A DNA stretch of 64,000 nt from Streptococcus suis (GTDB taxonomy: Bacteria > Bacillota > Bacilli > Lactobacillales > Streptococcaceae): assembly GCA_002831545.1 (NCBI GenBank), contig CP025095.1, positions 186,001-250,000 of the forward strand, given 5' to 3'. A program made the translations under genes and the position numbers. Below, in pieces: positions 35,649 to 44,998 of this stretch (position 1 is the first letter of the stretch; each line of letters begins with the position of its first letter). The notes under the pieces are model-generated. The model worked only from the letters and a program-made list of their open reading frames with translations, had not been told where the DNA came from and ran no database searches.

Positions 35649-38204
35649 ATGGAAACTGCAAATAAAAAATTCAGATATAGTATTCGTAAATTTAAAGTCG
35701 GCGTAGGCTCGGTGCTAATTGCTACTTGCCTACTTGGTGCGGGAGTCTCGACACCAACCGCTTTTGCGACGACAGAGACTTCAACAGCTACAGAGACTAC
35801 AAAAACACCTCTTCAAAAGCTCCAAGACCTTGTAAAAGAGCTAGAAACGGACTTGGAAAAATTGAATGAATTTCCTGAATATGATCGTTCTGAGTACTCG
35901 TTTCAAAAAAGCTTGTGGGATTTTTATTTAGGATTTGGAAAAGCTGAAATGGGGCGTGTTTCTACTTTGAAGGAGGATGCACCCGAAATTTCTAGGATTT
36001 CTGGACTATTATCTGATTTTAAAAACCATATTACAATGGAACGTTTGACACGTGAGGTTGCTCAGTATCGTAAAAAATACCCTGGTAATGAAAACATTGA
36101 GAAAGAATATGATGCGCATTTAAAGCAAGACGAAGACAAGAGTACAGCTAGCCAAGAGGGCGATACCTTAAGAGACTACGTTGATGGAGAAGCAAGTAGG
36201 GCCATGGACAGAATTAAGCAACGAGTTGCTGAACTGGAAAAATCAAAACAACCCCAGCCAAGTCCCGCAGATGAGCCAGATCCAGCTCCAAAAGAGGAGG
36301 ATACACCGGCACCGAAAGTAGAAGAGGAAACACAGGAGCCGAAAACAGAAGAGAAGGCACCAGAGACGAAAGAAGAAACTCCAACTCCAGCACCGGACGC
36401 AGCTCCAGCGCCGAAAGCAGAGGACGAAGTTCCTGCTCCAATGCCAGAGGCACCAGCGCCGAAAGAGGAAGAAGTTCCAGTTCCAACACCGAAAGCAGAA
36501 GCGCCAAAAGCCGAGGAAGAAATTCCGACTCCAATGCCAGAGGCTCCGGCTCCAAAAGAGGAGGACACACCGGCACCGAAAGTAGAAGAGGAAACACAGG
36601 AGCCGAAAACAGAAGAGAAGGCACCAGAGACGAAAGAAGAAACTCCAACTCCAGCACCGGACGCAGCACCAGCGCCGAAAGCAGAGGACGAAGTTCCGGC
36701 TCCAATGCCAGAGGCACCAGCGCCGAAAGAGGAAGAAGTTCCAGTTCCAACACCGGAATCAGAAGCGCCAAAAGCCGAGGAAGAAATTCCGACTCCAATG
36801 CCAGAGGCTCCGGCTCCAAAAGAGGAGGACACTCCGGCACCGAAAGTAGAAGAGAAGGCACCAGAGACGAAAGAAGAAACTCCAACTCCAGCACCGGACG
36901 CAGCTCCAGCGCCGAAAGCAGAGGACGAAGTTCCGGCTCCAATGCCAGAGGCACCGGCTCCAAAAGAGGAGGACACACCGGCACCGAAAGTAGAAGAGGA
37001 AACACAGGAGCCGAAAACAGAAGAGAAGACTCCGGAAACGAAAGAAGAAACCCCAGTCCCAACTCCGGACGCAGCTCCAGCGCCGAAAGCAGAGGACGAA
37101 GTTCCGGCTCCAATGCCAGAGGCACCAGCGCCGAAAGAGGAAGAAGTTCCAGTTCCAACACCGGAATCAGAAGCGCCAAAAGCCGAGGAAGAAATTCCGA
37201 CTCCAATGCCAGAGGCACCGGCTCCAAAAGAGGAGGACACTCCGGCACCGAAAGTAGAAGAGGAAACACAGGAGCCGAAAACAGAAGAGAAGACTCCGGA
37301 AACGAAAGAAGAAACTCCAACTCCAGCACCGGAAGCAGCTCCAGCGCCGAAAGCAGAGGACGAAGTTCCGGCTCCAATGCCAGAGGCACCGTCTCCAAAA
37401 GAGGAGGACACTCCGGCACCGAAAGTAGAAGAGGAAACAGAGGAGCCGAAAACAGAAGAGAAGACTCCGGAAACGAAAGAAGAAACCCCAGTCCCAACTC
37501 CGGACGCAGCTCCAGCTCCAACACCAAAAGAGGAAGGGATTCCAGCTCCAATGCCAGACACTCCAATGGACAAACCGAAAACTGATAAAGTAGAGTCTGA
37601 CAAACAGATGCCAGAGGCTAAGCAACCAGAAATGGACCAACCGAAAGCAGAAGACATGCCGAAGGAGGAAATGCCAAAGGCTGAGCAACCAAAAGCGGAA
37701 GACTCTGCACCTAAGACAGCAGTTCCAGAAGTCGCACCAAAAACAGCGGAAAAACCAAAGCTAGACTTCGCAACAAAAGAACGCAAGGTAGAAGAAGCTC
37801 TCCCTATCAAAGAAGAAATCAGATATGATGCAAGCCTAGCACTTGGCAAATCATACCTTCTTCAAGAAGGAAAAGCAGGTAAAAAAGTATCTGTTTATCA
37901 AGATGTCATAGTTGATGGTAAAGTTGTCGCAACCAACCTATTATCAGAAACTGTTGTTGAAGGCCAAAATCGTATCCTTGTAAAAGGTAGCTTGGAAATG
38001 AAGAAAGAAGAAGTAAAAACAACTCCTTCAGTACAATCAAATCCAACAATGAGTCAGAAGGGTGCACCTTCTGCAAACAAAGCAACCCTACCTGCAACAG
38101 GTGAACAACGCAATAACCTAACCTTAGTAGGCCTTGGTTTAGCTGGAATTAGCTTGGCAGTAGTCGCTACAGCTATAAATAAAAAATCTAAAGATCAAAT
38201 CTAA
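35649..38204 (+). CDS. Proline-rich YSIRK/LPXTG surface protein with G5-like domain (851 aa)
   Basis: Start ATG 35649 is chosen because AGGGA lies 8 bases upstream; ATG 35640 directly abuts it. YSIRK signal (RYSIRKFKVGVGS), then a helical domain (about 35-200), a proline/glutamate-rich stretch (about 205-640) built of 88-residue units with PAPKEE, PMPEAP and PKTEEK modules, a G5-like domain (LPIKEEIRYDASLALG to VVEGQNRILVKG, about 710-785), LPATGEQ, a hydrophobic segment and a KKSKDQI tail. The protein would be sortase-anchored, with the proline part spanning the wall as a rod. The pattern is like the proline-rich parts of streptococcal immunoglobulin- or factor-H-binding proteins, but the ligand is not deducible. 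Confidence 0.88.
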   Translation: METANKKFRYSIRKFKVGVGSVLIATCLLGAGVSTPTAFATTETSTATETTKTPLQKLQDLVKELETDLEKLNEFPEYDRSEYSFQKSLWDFYLGFGKAEMGRVSTLKEDAPEISRISGLLSDFKNHITMERLTREVAQYRKKYPGNENIEKEYDAHLKQDEDKSTASQEGDTLRDYVDGEASRAMDRIKQRVAELEKSKQPQPSPADEPDPAPKEEDTPAPKVEEETQEPKTEEKAPETKEETPTPAPDAAPAPKAEDEVPAPMPEAPAPKEEEVPVPTPKAEAPKAEEEIPTPMPEAPAPKEEDTPAPKVEEETQEPKTEEKAPETKEETPTPAPDAAPAPKAEDEVPAPMPEAPAPKEEEVPVPTPESEAPKAEEEIPTPMPEAPAPKEEDTPAPKVEEKAPETKEETPTPAPDAAPAPKAEDEVPAPMPEAPAPKEEDTPAPKVEEETQEPKTEEKTPETKEETPVPTPDAAPAPKAEDEVPAPMPEAPAPKEEEVPVPTPESEAPKAEEEIPTPMPEAPAPKEEDTPAPKVEEETQEPKTEEKTPETKEETPTPAPEAAPAPKAEDEVPAPMPEAPSPKEEDTPAPKVEEETEEPKTEEKTPETKEETPVPTPDAAPAPTPKEEGIPAPMPDTPMDKPKTDKVESDKQMPEAKQPEMDQPKAEDMPKEEMPKAEQPKAEDSAPKTAVPEVAPKTAEKPKLDFATKERKVEEALPIKEEIRYDASLALGKSYLLQEGKAGKKVSVYQDVIVDGKVVATNLLSETVVEGQNRILVKGSLEMKKEEVKTTPSVQSNPTMSQKGAPSANKATLPATGEQRNNLTLVGLGLAGISLAVVATAINKKSKDQI
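36290..37560 (+). repeat. 264-bp repeats in the proline-rich region
   Basis: CCGGCACCGAAAGTAGAAGA recurs at about 36306 and 36570, a 264-base period (88 codons). Later units are shortened by loss of submodules. DNA identity between units is high, so length variation between strains is expected. Confidence 0.8.
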
Positions 38205-38220
38205 ACCATTATGAAATAAT

Positions 38221-38243
38221 AAAGAGGCAGGGCGGAAACGCCC
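38221..38243 (+). terminator. 5' half of the surface protein terminator, split by IS4
   Basis: AAAGAGGCA followed by GGGCGGAAACGCCC. The matching AGCCTCTTTTT lies on the far side of the IS4-family element at 39751-39761. The inner GGGCG/CGCCC hairpin was duplicated by the insertion. Confidence 0.85.
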
Positions 38244-38257
38244 AATGTCATTAAGTT

Positions 38258-38294
38258 AACTAACCTATCACGTTTTGTGGTAGGTTAGTTTTTT
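38258..38294 (+). terminator. Insulating terminator inside the IS4 left end
   Basis: Fourteen-pair stem AACTAACCTATCAC / GTGGTAGGTTAGTT, loop GTTTT, then T run. It would stop transcripts coming from the surface protein gene, so it also replaces the terminator broken by the insertion. Confidence 0.85.
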
Positions 38295-38327
38295 CTATGG
38301 TACACTAAAAATAAAAGGGGAAAAGTC

Positions 38328-39617
38328 ATGCTAGATCAGATTAAAGCTCATTTACTTGATAGTATTAACGACATCGTTTCTAGTGCCAATCAGTTTGTGC
38401 TTCATCCTGAAAAAGATTTTAGTCGGCAAAGTCAGCTAACGATGAAAACCATGATTCAAGCCATACTGACCATGGGTGGTAATACCTTAGCCAAAGAGCT
38501 ACTTGATTTAGATTTGCCTGTCTCTCAATCTGCCTTTGTTCAACGACGGTATCAGATTAAACACCAAGCTTTTAAAACACTTTTTAGGGATATTACTTCT
38601 AAAATTCCAATCTCTGATAATCTCCCTATCCTGGCTGTTGATGGCAGTGATGTGATTCTACCAAGAAATCGTTTTGATAAAACGACCTCTTTTCAAACTG
38701 GACCACACCACACTCCTTACAATCTCATTCATATTAATGCTCTCTACAATCTCGAACAAGAGATGTATCATGATTTACGGATCCAAGATAATCGAGAGGT
38801 TGATGAACGTGCGGCTTTTATTGATATGATGAAGAACTCTTCTTTCAAACAAGCTCTGGTAATAATGGATAGGGGGTATGAATCCTACAATGTCATGGCT
38901 CACTGCCAAGAAAGAAATTGGTCCTATATTATTCGTATTCGTGACGGGAATCATTCTATGAAATCAGGATTTAACCTCCCTGACACCCCTTGTTTTGATG
39001 AAAAATTTGACCTAAACATCTGTCGGAAACAGACCAATGAGATGAAGCAACAGTATCAAAATTTTCCTAATCACTATCGCTGTTTACCTAATCACACATC
39101 CTTTGACTTTCTACCAAGCTCTAGCCGAAAAAGCGACCCAGTTCAGTTTTACGAACTTCATTTTCGAATGGTGCGTCTCGAAATCAAGCCAGGTTTCTTT
39201 GAAACTTTGGTGACAAACACCGATTATTCTCCAGAAAAATTAAAAGAGCTCTATGCCTACAGATGGGGCATAGAGACCAGTTTTCGTGACCTAAAATACA
39301 GTATCGGTCTGACTCATTTTCATGCAAAAAAGAAGGAAGGGATTCTCCAAGAAATCTACGCTCGCTTTATCAATTTTAATGTTTGTAAATGGCTAACCTC
39401 ACACGTTGCTATTAAAACATCAAAGTTAAAACAGGCTTATAAAATTTGTTTTTCAGACGCTGTCTATGCCTGTCGAAAATTTCTTAGAGCTGAACTCACT
39501 TCCTTCCAATTGGAAACCTACATTGCCAAACATTTATCCATCATCCGACCCAATCGAACGTTCCAAAGAAAGATAAAAAGCAAGGCACCTGTAAGCTTCA
39601 CTTATAGAGTAACATAA
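38328..39617 (+). CDS. IS4-family transposase
   Basis: 429 residues, full length. DDE residues: Asp105 (AVDGSD), Asp181 (IMDRGYES) and Glu316. The YREK signature of IS4 is exact: Tyr309, Arg312, Glu316, Lys323 (YAYRWGIETSFRDLK). GGGG lies upstream of the ATG. No lesion seen, so the element may be active. Confidence 0.93.
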   Translation: MLDQIKAHLLDSINDIVSSANQFVLHPEKDFSRQSQLTMKTMIQAILTMGGNTLAKELLDLDLPVSQSAFVQRRYQIKHQAFKTLFRDITSKIPISDNLPILAVDGSDVILPRNRFDKTTSFQTGPHHTPYNLIHINALYNLEQEMYHDLRIQDNREVDERAAFIDMMKNSSFKQALVIMDRGYESYNVMAHCQERNWSYIIRIRDGNHSMKSGFNLPDTPCFDEKFDLNICRKQTNEMKQQYQNFPNHYRCLPNHTSFDFLPSSSRKSDPVQFYELHFRMVRLEIKPGFFETLVTNTDYSPEKLKELYAYRWGIETSFRDLKYSIGLTHFHAKKKEGILQEIYARFINFNVCKWLTSHVAIKTSKLKQAYKICFSDAVYACRKFLRAELTSFQLETYIAKHLSIIRPNRTFQRKIKSKAPVSFTYRVT

Positions 39618-39666
39618 TAGTTGAAAAATTGGGTTAAAAAACCTCCTTTTTGTGCGCCCTAAATAC

Positions 39667-39714
39667 AAAAACTATTCCCGTTTGGTCATCAATTGCTCGG
39701 ACGGGAATAGTTTT
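39667..39714. terminator. Hairpin inside the IS4 right end
   Basis: AAAACTATTCCCGT / ACGGGAATAGTTTT; works in both directions. Confidence 0.8.
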
Positions 39715-39780
39715 AAATGCTTAACTTAATGACATTGGGCGGAAACGCCCAGCCTCTTTTTAGAACTGAAAATCAATATT

Positions 39781-39937
39781 ATACTCTTCGAAAATCAAAA
39801 TCAGACGTTGTTGACTTGATTTTATGGTAGCAGGGGTATATCTGCTCTTGGAGAAATGAACTTCATTCACTTTATCTCCAACCTTCAAAGGTTTCCCAAA
39901 CCTTTGAAACTAGTCTGATTTTGATTTTCATTGAGTA
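39781..39937. repeat. BOX-like repeat between IS4 and pepX
   Basis: ATACTCTTCGAAAATCAAAA at the left and the complementary TTTTGATTTTCATTGAGTAT at the right give a long imperfect hairpin, with two internal modules (TTCACTTTATCTCCAACC, TTTGAAACTAG), as in BOX elements. It touches the pepX stop codon. Confidence 0.7.
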
Positions 39938-42205
39938 TTAGTGCGGTAAAATTAACTGTGATTGGCTTAAATCAAGGTGGATTTGCCATTGAGAATTATC
40001 CCGAACAGTACACTCAAAGTCGGTTGTATAGAGAATCAGCTCTAAGACGTCACCTTTTTTCAGCTGATAAATAGTCGGTTGCAGTTTCCAGCTCACATCC
40101 ATCCACTGGTCTGGCACCACTTCCTCAATTTTCATCAAGTCAGTACGATTTTGCAGGTTCATAAAGCCCTTGGTCACCAAGCGTTGCGGCATCTCCACAT
40201 AAGGCAACTCCAGCAGATTTTCTTGGGCATAGTAACGACCGTTGTCTAGACTCAATCTTGCTTTAGGCGCAGGGATTGGGGCTAGGCGTTTTTTATTTCC
40301 TTTGTCCAATAGCTGAGCAGATAAGAGGCCTTTGGCTACACTTGAAGACACACGGAGTTTCAGTGTGACCTGTCCGTTAATCAGGAGGTCCTCCGTCATA
40401 GGCAGTTCCATGCTGATTTGATTGGCCTTGCCTGCATAGAGGTCTTGGTGAAAGGCTGGGTAGGATTTGCCGTAGCGGTCAAAATCTTCTTGGGCATACT
40501 GATTGGAAATGGTCTGGCTTCCAGTACCTAGTGGCAAGACTGCCTTGTTTTCACCGCCAAAGGTGTCCAAGGTCGTCCAGGTTTGTTCACCGCTGTTGTC
40601 CTGCCAGATGACAGTCGGCAGTTGGTAGTTATTCTCGTAGCCAAGCAGTTTCTGACTGAGTAGGGCGTTCATGGACTCACGGAAGTCGATGGACTGCCAG
40701 TTGTTCATATAAACGTGGGCACCGTTGTGGAAGAAGAGGTGCTTTTTGATGTGACTTGGCAGGGCATGGAACATATTCCAGACATGGATTGGCTTGACAT
40801 TCCAGTCCTGTGAGCCGTGGGTAAAGACTACCTCACACTTGACCTTGTCAGCGTGGAGTAGATAATTGCGGTCATGCCAGTATTGATTGTAGTCACCGCT
40901 GGTGCGGTCCAAGGCAGCATGTTCTGCCGCCAGTCCTTTTTCGTAGGCTGCTTTATTGCGGAGGAAGTCGCCTGCTTGCAGGCTTTTCGAGTAGGTCAGG
41001 GCGGTCAAGCTGTCCAAATCTTCGCCTGGATAGCCGCCAGGGCTGGTCACCAGCCCGTTTTCACGGTAGTAGTCATACCAAGAGGAAATCCCCGCTTCTG
41101 CGATGACGACTTCCAATCCGTCCACGCCAGTTGTTGCCAAGGCATTGGACATGGTGCCGAGATAAGAAAGTCCCGTCGTCGCTACCTTACCATTGGCCCA
41201 ATCAGCCTTGACCTCAATCGAGCGGGTGTGGTCTGTGTAGGCCTTGGTACGACCGTTCAGCCAGTCAATCACTGCTTTATAGCCCTCCACCTGCTGGTAG
41301 TCGCCAGATGTCATGTAGCCAGTCGAGCCCAGCGTGCCGACACCAGACACATGGAGGCTGGCAAAGCCACGAGCTAGGAAATAATCATTGAGGGAGTATG
41401 AAGTAATGTGGCCCAGTTTTTCGGTGGCAGGGCTGATAGGTAGCTCTCGCTGGTCCAAGTCTAGCTTGGTGATGCTGGTCTGGTTGACCTCAATGGTACC
41501 AGCTGGTTTTTCCGCCAACTCCCCTTCCATCTTGTGCAGGGCCTTGTCACTAGCTACATCGTTAACACCCTGATGATAGGGACTGTTTGTAATCACCGCA
41601 GGTATTTTCCCGTCAAAGTGCGGACGGAGAATGGATAGCTTAACAATATCTGTCTGCCCAGTCCCAGCCGTATCGACAGGTGTTTCGACATAGACCACCT
41701 CACGAATGAGGTTTTTTGTTGAAAAAGTCGCCAAAGATTTGCCGTTGAAGAAGTGGTAGCGATTGTCTTCTGGGATTAGGTCATCGCTGACCAGCTGGTC
41801 AATCAAGGTATTTCCAGACTTGGTGCGGGTAGCGAGCAGCTGGTAGAGATTGTCGATGATATCCTCATAGACAATAGGAAATTGGCTAGCCTTGCGGAAT
41901 TCTTCCACATCTGTGTAGTCCACACCAGGCACAAAGCTCAGCAACTGAAAGGCGACTTGATAGAAAATCAGGTCTGTCAACTCACGGTCAGACTGGAAGA
42001 AGGTCAGCAGGTCTGTATTCCAATCCGCAATCATGTTGGACAGGGCAAAGTCGGTGTTGGCTGTCAGGAAATGGCACTTTCTGACAAAGGTTTCTAAATT
42101 TGTCTTACTACTTGCATCAGGAATCAGTTGAAATCCTAGAGCATCAAGCTCTTGCAAGTAGACGGAGGTCTCTTTTTTTATAAAAGAAAATTGATTAAAG
42201 CGCAT
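39938..42205 (-). CDS. pepX: Xaa-Pro dipeptidyl-peptidase PepX
   Basis: 755 residues, typical for lactic streptococci. Serine peptidase that removes X-Pro dipeptides from peptides, in the cytoplasm or at the surface. N-terminal helical domain, then the alpha/beta hydrolase domain with the nucleophile Ser347 in [10 protein letters not shown], the Asp in [10 protein letters not shown] and His in HNGAHVYM, then a C-terminal beta-sandwich. GAGGAG lies before the ATG. A good promoter is upstream at 42245-42273. Confidence 0.95.
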   Translation of the reverse strand: MRFNQFSFIKKETSVYLQELDALGFQLIPDASSKTNLETFVRKCHFLTANTDFALSNMIADWNTDLLTFFQSDRELTDLIFYQVAFQLLSFVPGVDYTDVEEFRKASQFPIVYEDIIDNLYQLLATRTKSGNTLIDQLVSDDLIPEDNRYHFFNGKSLATFSTKNLIREVVYVETPVDTAGTGQTDIVKLSILRPHFDGKIPAVITNSPYHQGVNDVASDKALHKMEGELAEKPAGTIEVNQTSITKLDLDQRELPISPATEKLGHITSYSLNDYFLARGFASLHVSGVGTLGSTGYMTSGDYQQVEGYKAVIDWLNGRTKAYTDHTRSIEVKADWANGKVATTGLSYLGTMSNALATTGVDGLEVVIAEAGISSWYDYYRENGLVTSPGGYPGEDLDSLTALTYSKSLQAGDFLRNKAAYEKGLAAEHAALDRTSGDYNQYWHDRNYLLHADKVKCEVVFTHGSQDWNVKPIHVWNMFHALPSHIKKHLFFHNGAHVYMNNWQSIDFRESMNALLSQKLLGYENNYQLPTVIWQDNSGEQTWTTLDTFGGENKAVLPLGTGSQTISNQYAQEDFDRYGKSYPAFHQDLYAGKANQISMELPMTEDLLINGQVTLKLRVSSSVAKGLLSAQLLDKGNKKRLAPIPAPKARLSLDNGRYYAQENLLELPYVEMPQRLVTKGFMNLQNRTDLMKIEEVVPDQWMDVSWKLQPTIYQLKKGDVLELILYTTDFECTVRDNSQWQIHLDLSQSQLILPH

Positions 42206-42244
42206 AAATTCTCCTCTTTTTTAGGATAATAGTCTATAATAGCT

Positions 42245-42273
42245 ATTATATCTGATAAGCTAGTGTTTGTCTA
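42245..42273 (-). promoter_or_regulatory. Promoter of pepX
   Basis: On the minus strand TAGACA, 17 bases, TATAAT. Confidence 0.7.
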
Positions 42274-42326
42274 AAAATTATCCGTATATATAAAGATATT
42301 AATGTATAAAACGACGATACAATTAG

Positions 42327-42355
42327 TTGTAAAATGACGAAATTTTTAATACAAT
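42327..42355 (+). promoter_or_regulatory. Promoter of cppA
   Basis: TTGTAA, 17 bases, TACAAT, divergent from the pepX promoter. Confidence 0.65.
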
Positions 42356-42386
42356 ATTGTAGAATGACTGAGGAGTAAAATGTATC

Positions 42387-43121
42387 GTGTTGAGAAAAAA
42401 TGAAGCTATAGTCCCTGTTTTACGTATTAATAATAGGGCTATTAATCAAGGATTTTTAGAAAAAAATCTAGGAATGAAGACCAAGCTAGAAGATGGTCCT
42501 TTTGCTGATTTTGGAGATAGAACAAGTCCAGAAACGAAGCTTGTTTTGACAGAATCTCCTGGTAATCGCACCCGTGCTGTCGAAGGGCTTAAAAAACTGA
42601 ATAAAATTGTGATAAAAGTAGACAATGCCTCTGAAATTGAAGCTTTACTGGCGCAAGGGTCACAGTATAGTAAGCTCTACCAAGGAAAAAATGGCTATGG
42701 TTTTGAAGCTGTGTCGCCAGAAGGAGACACCTTCCTTTTACACGCAGAAGCATCTGTTGATGACCTAAAAGCAATCCTTCCACCTGTTCCATTTAAGGTG
42801 CAGGATGACTTTTCTGGTCTGACCGCTTTTACAGTAGAGTCTGTCTGGATTAATACCCCACAAGCTAGTATTAGCCAAGACTATTATGAGGCAATCCTAC
42901 CTCAACAAGCCTTTTTGCGTTTTGTTGGAGCAGAAGGTAAGGATTTATTAACTCCCGCAGAACAAGTTTGGGATTTAGAAGGCTTGCGTTTTCCCGTCGA
43001 GCAGGACTTTGATTGGGCGCATTTGGAAAGCCAGTTAGAGGGTCCGTTCTTTAAAGATAAAAAAGCAAGCTTTATTCAAACGGTTGACCCAAGTGGTATT
43101 GAATTGTGGTTCGAAAAATGA
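42387..43121 (+). CDS. cppA: CppA family protein (putative C3-degrading proteinase, glyoxalase fold)
   Basis: 244 residues with the two CppA halves: IVPVLRINNRAINQGFLEKN opens the N-terminal glyoxalase-like domain, and the C-terminal domain ends FIQTVDPSGIELWFEK. The family was named after a pneumococcal protein linked with complement C3 cleavage; the enzyme activity is not settled. The in-frame start is GTG 42387 (AGGAG 11 bases upstream). An ATG at 42380 is nearer the AGGAG but stops after seven codons at an A6 run; with one A fewer it would read into this protein. Its stop overlaps the next gene. Confidence 0.85.
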   Translation: MLRKNEAIVPVLRINNRAINQGFLEKNLGMKTKLEDGPFADFGDRTSPETKLVLTESPGNRTRAVEGLKKLNKIVIKVDNASEIEALLAQGSQYSKLYQGKNGYGFEAVSPEGDTFLLHAEASVDDLKAILPPVPFKVQDDFSGLTAFTVESVWINTPQASISQDYYEAILPQQAFLRFVGAEGKDLLTPAEQVWDLEGLRFPVEQDFDWAHLESQLEGPFFKDKKASFIQTVDPSGIELWFEK

Positions 43122-44065
43122 GACAAGCGATTTTAGACAAGATTTCAGAGCAGATTGGGCAAGGAGTCTATCCTGGTGCCAGTCTGGCTCTTTTTTCTAA
43201 GGGTCAGTGGCAGGAGTATTATTTGGGGACCCAGGATGGTCAGCTACCAGTTGAGGCGGGTTTGACCTATGATTTGGCGTCTGTTTCCAAGGTGGTTGGT
43301 GTGGGGACTCTTGCGACTTTTCTGGTTAATAGCGGAGCTTTGGAGCTAGATAGGACTTTGCAGTCTTATTATCCTGCTTTTGCGGATAGTCAGGTCACCA
43401 TTCGGCAATTATTGACCCATACTAGTGGCATCGACCCCTTCATTCCCAATCGGGATAGTCTGGATTCCGACCAGCTCAAGGAAGCGATTTTGAAGATTAC
43501 TGTGACGGACAAGAAAGCTTTCCTCTATACAGACATCAATTTTCTCTTGCTAGGCTTTTTGTTGGAGGAACTGGGTGGAGCAAGTCTAGACCAGCTGATT
43601 AGTCGAGACGTTCTAGAGCCCTTTGGCATGTCTCAAACCTCCTTTGGACCAGTCAGTCAGGCGGTACCGACGGTGCGTGGCGTCAAAGCGGGTGTGGTAC
43701 ATGACCCTAAGGCGCGTGTCTTGGGTATCCATGCGGGTAGTGCAGGCCTTTTTTCGACGGTCAGGGATTTGGAAATCTTCTTGGAGCGCTATCTGGCCGA
43801 GGACTTTGCGGCAGATTTGACCCAGGACTATGGCTTTGATGACAAGCGCAAGCGGTCTCTGGCTTGGGATAAGAAGGGGGACTGGTTGTCGCACACAGGC
43901 TATACGGGGACCTTTATCATGTACAATCGTCCCTTGCAGAAAGCTGCGATTTTTCTCTCGAATCGTACTTTTGACAAGGATGAGCGGGCCCAGTGGAAGT
44001 TGGATCGAAACCAGGTCATGGCTCTGATACGGCAAGTTCTGGAGGAAGAAGAGGCTGTTGACTAA
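43118..44065 (+). CDS. Serine hydrolase, beta-lactamase/PBP-like (AmpC family)
   Basis: 315 residues from ATG 43118, which overlaps the cppA stop (ATGA). The SxxK motif is Ser55-Val-Ser-Lys58 (DLASVSKVV), followed by LLTHTSGI, a YTDIN motif in the YxN position and SHTGYTG near the C-terminus. No signal peptide, so it is probably cytoplasmic. Relatives include esterases and peptidases; resistance to beta-lactams is not implied. Co-transcribed with cppA; the ISL3 left end supplies a terminator. Confidence 0.87.
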   Translation: MRQAILDKISEQIGQGVYPGASLALFSKGQWQEYYLGTQDGQLPVEAGLTYDLASVSKVVGVGTLATFLVNSGALELDRTLQSYYPAFADSQVTIRQLLTHTSGIDPFIPNRDSLDSDQLKEAILKITVTDKKAFLYTDINFLLLGFLLEELGGASLDQLISRDVLEPFGMSQTSFGPVSQAVPTVRGVKAGVVHDPKARVLGIHAGSAGLFSTVRDLEIFLERYLAEDFAADLTQDYGFDDKRKRSLAWDKKGDWLSHTGYTGTFIMYNRPLQKAAIFLSNRTFDKDERAQWKLDRNQVMALIRQVLEEEEAVD

Positions 44066-44097
44066 TAACTATCCTTCCGCAACACTCAGTAGATTTT

Positions 44098-44155
44098 GGC
44101 TCTATAATTTCTGTAGTGGGTAAATCCACCATAGAGATTATGGAGCCTTTTTGAA
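44098..44155 (+). terminator. Terminator formed by the ISL3 left end
   Basis: GGCTCTATAATTTCT / AGAGATTATGGAGCC, fifteen pairs, followed by TTTTT. It would end the cppA operon transcript. Confidence 0.75.
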
Positions 44156-44226
44156 TATATACAAAAAGTCCCATATGACCTATAATGAAAAGCAACCACA
44201 CTCACATTAGAAAGACTCATATGGAA

Positions 44227-44287
44227 TAAATCCAGAGTCAGGGAAGTGACTCTGGATTCCTGAGCCTAGAAATAAAAAAGCGAAGAT
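44227..44287 (+). repeat. Hairpin-tail element inserted after codon 2 of the ISL3 transposase gene
   Basis: Palindrome ATCCAGAGTCA / TGACTCTGGAT followed by GAGCCTAGAAATAAAAAAGC, the tail of the 23.7-kb array in variant form. Length about 61 bases, which also shifts the frame. Confidence 0.75.
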
Positions 44288-44934
44288 CATACCACAGAAC
44301 TAATTGGAATCAAAGACAAAAACATCAAAATTCTCTTCATTTTGAAACATCAGACCCATCTAGAAATCAGGGCAAAGCTAGATTACGACAGCCCCGGTTG
44401 TCCTCATTGCCAAGGAAAGTGTATCAAGTACGACTTTCAAAAGTCGTCAAAGATTCCGATTTTGGATTGCCAGGGCTTTCCGACCCTCCTCTTGCTTAAG
44501 AAACGGCGGTTTCAATGCAAATCTTACCAAAAAGTGACTGTAGCTGAGACAACTCTAGTCAAGAAAAACTGTCAGATTTCCCAACCTATTTGGGAGAAAG
44601 TGACACAACTCCATACAGAAAACATGACCAATATAGCCATCGCTAGGAGACTACATATCTCCGTATCGGTCGTCCAGAGGAAACTGGCTCAGTTTCAATT
44701 TGAGCATGATTTTACGAAATTACCACAAGTCTTGAGCTGGGATGAATTTAGTCGGAACAAGGGAAAACTCGCCTTTATTGCTCAGGATTTTGAGACGAGA
44801 CGCATTGTGACCATTCTAGAGAATAACCGCCAAGCAACCATAAAGAACTATTTCTACAAGTATCCTAGGGCAGTCAGAGAAACTGTCGAGGTCGTGACCA
44901 TGCTATGTTTGGCGCCTACTACAAATTGGCTAGC

Positions 44935-44998
44935 CCCTTCGCTTTCCTATCTCTAGGCTCAGGCTGAAACAGTCTATTCCCAGACTGTTTCACTCCCA
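44935..44998 (-). repeat. Hairpin-tail element inserted in the middle of the ISL3 transposase gene
   Basis: In reverse orientation it reads GTGAAACAGTCTGGGAATAG, then the pairing arm, then GAGCCTAGAGATAGGAAAGC. It is closest to the outer units of the tandem array near 23729 and 24000. Confidence 0.75.

Larger units (their letters stand above)
38244..39736 (+). mobile_element. IS4-family insertion sequence (1493 bp)
   Basis: Perfect 16-base terminal inverted repeat AATGTCATTAAGTTAA, flanked by a 14-base direct repeat GGGCGGAAACGCCC (38230-38243 and 39737-39750). Both ends carry terminator hairpins (38258-38294 and 39667-39714) that insulate the transposase gene. The element looks complete and recent. 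Confidence 0.92.

Noticed and set aside
36176..37849. 557-codon minus-strand frame over the proline-rich surface protein
   Set aside because: A shadow of the repetitive coding sequence; the translation is Ser/Gly/Ala low complexity.
40874..41377. 167-codon plus-strand frame inside pepX
   Set aside because: Antisense to a conserved catalytic region; no initiation signal.
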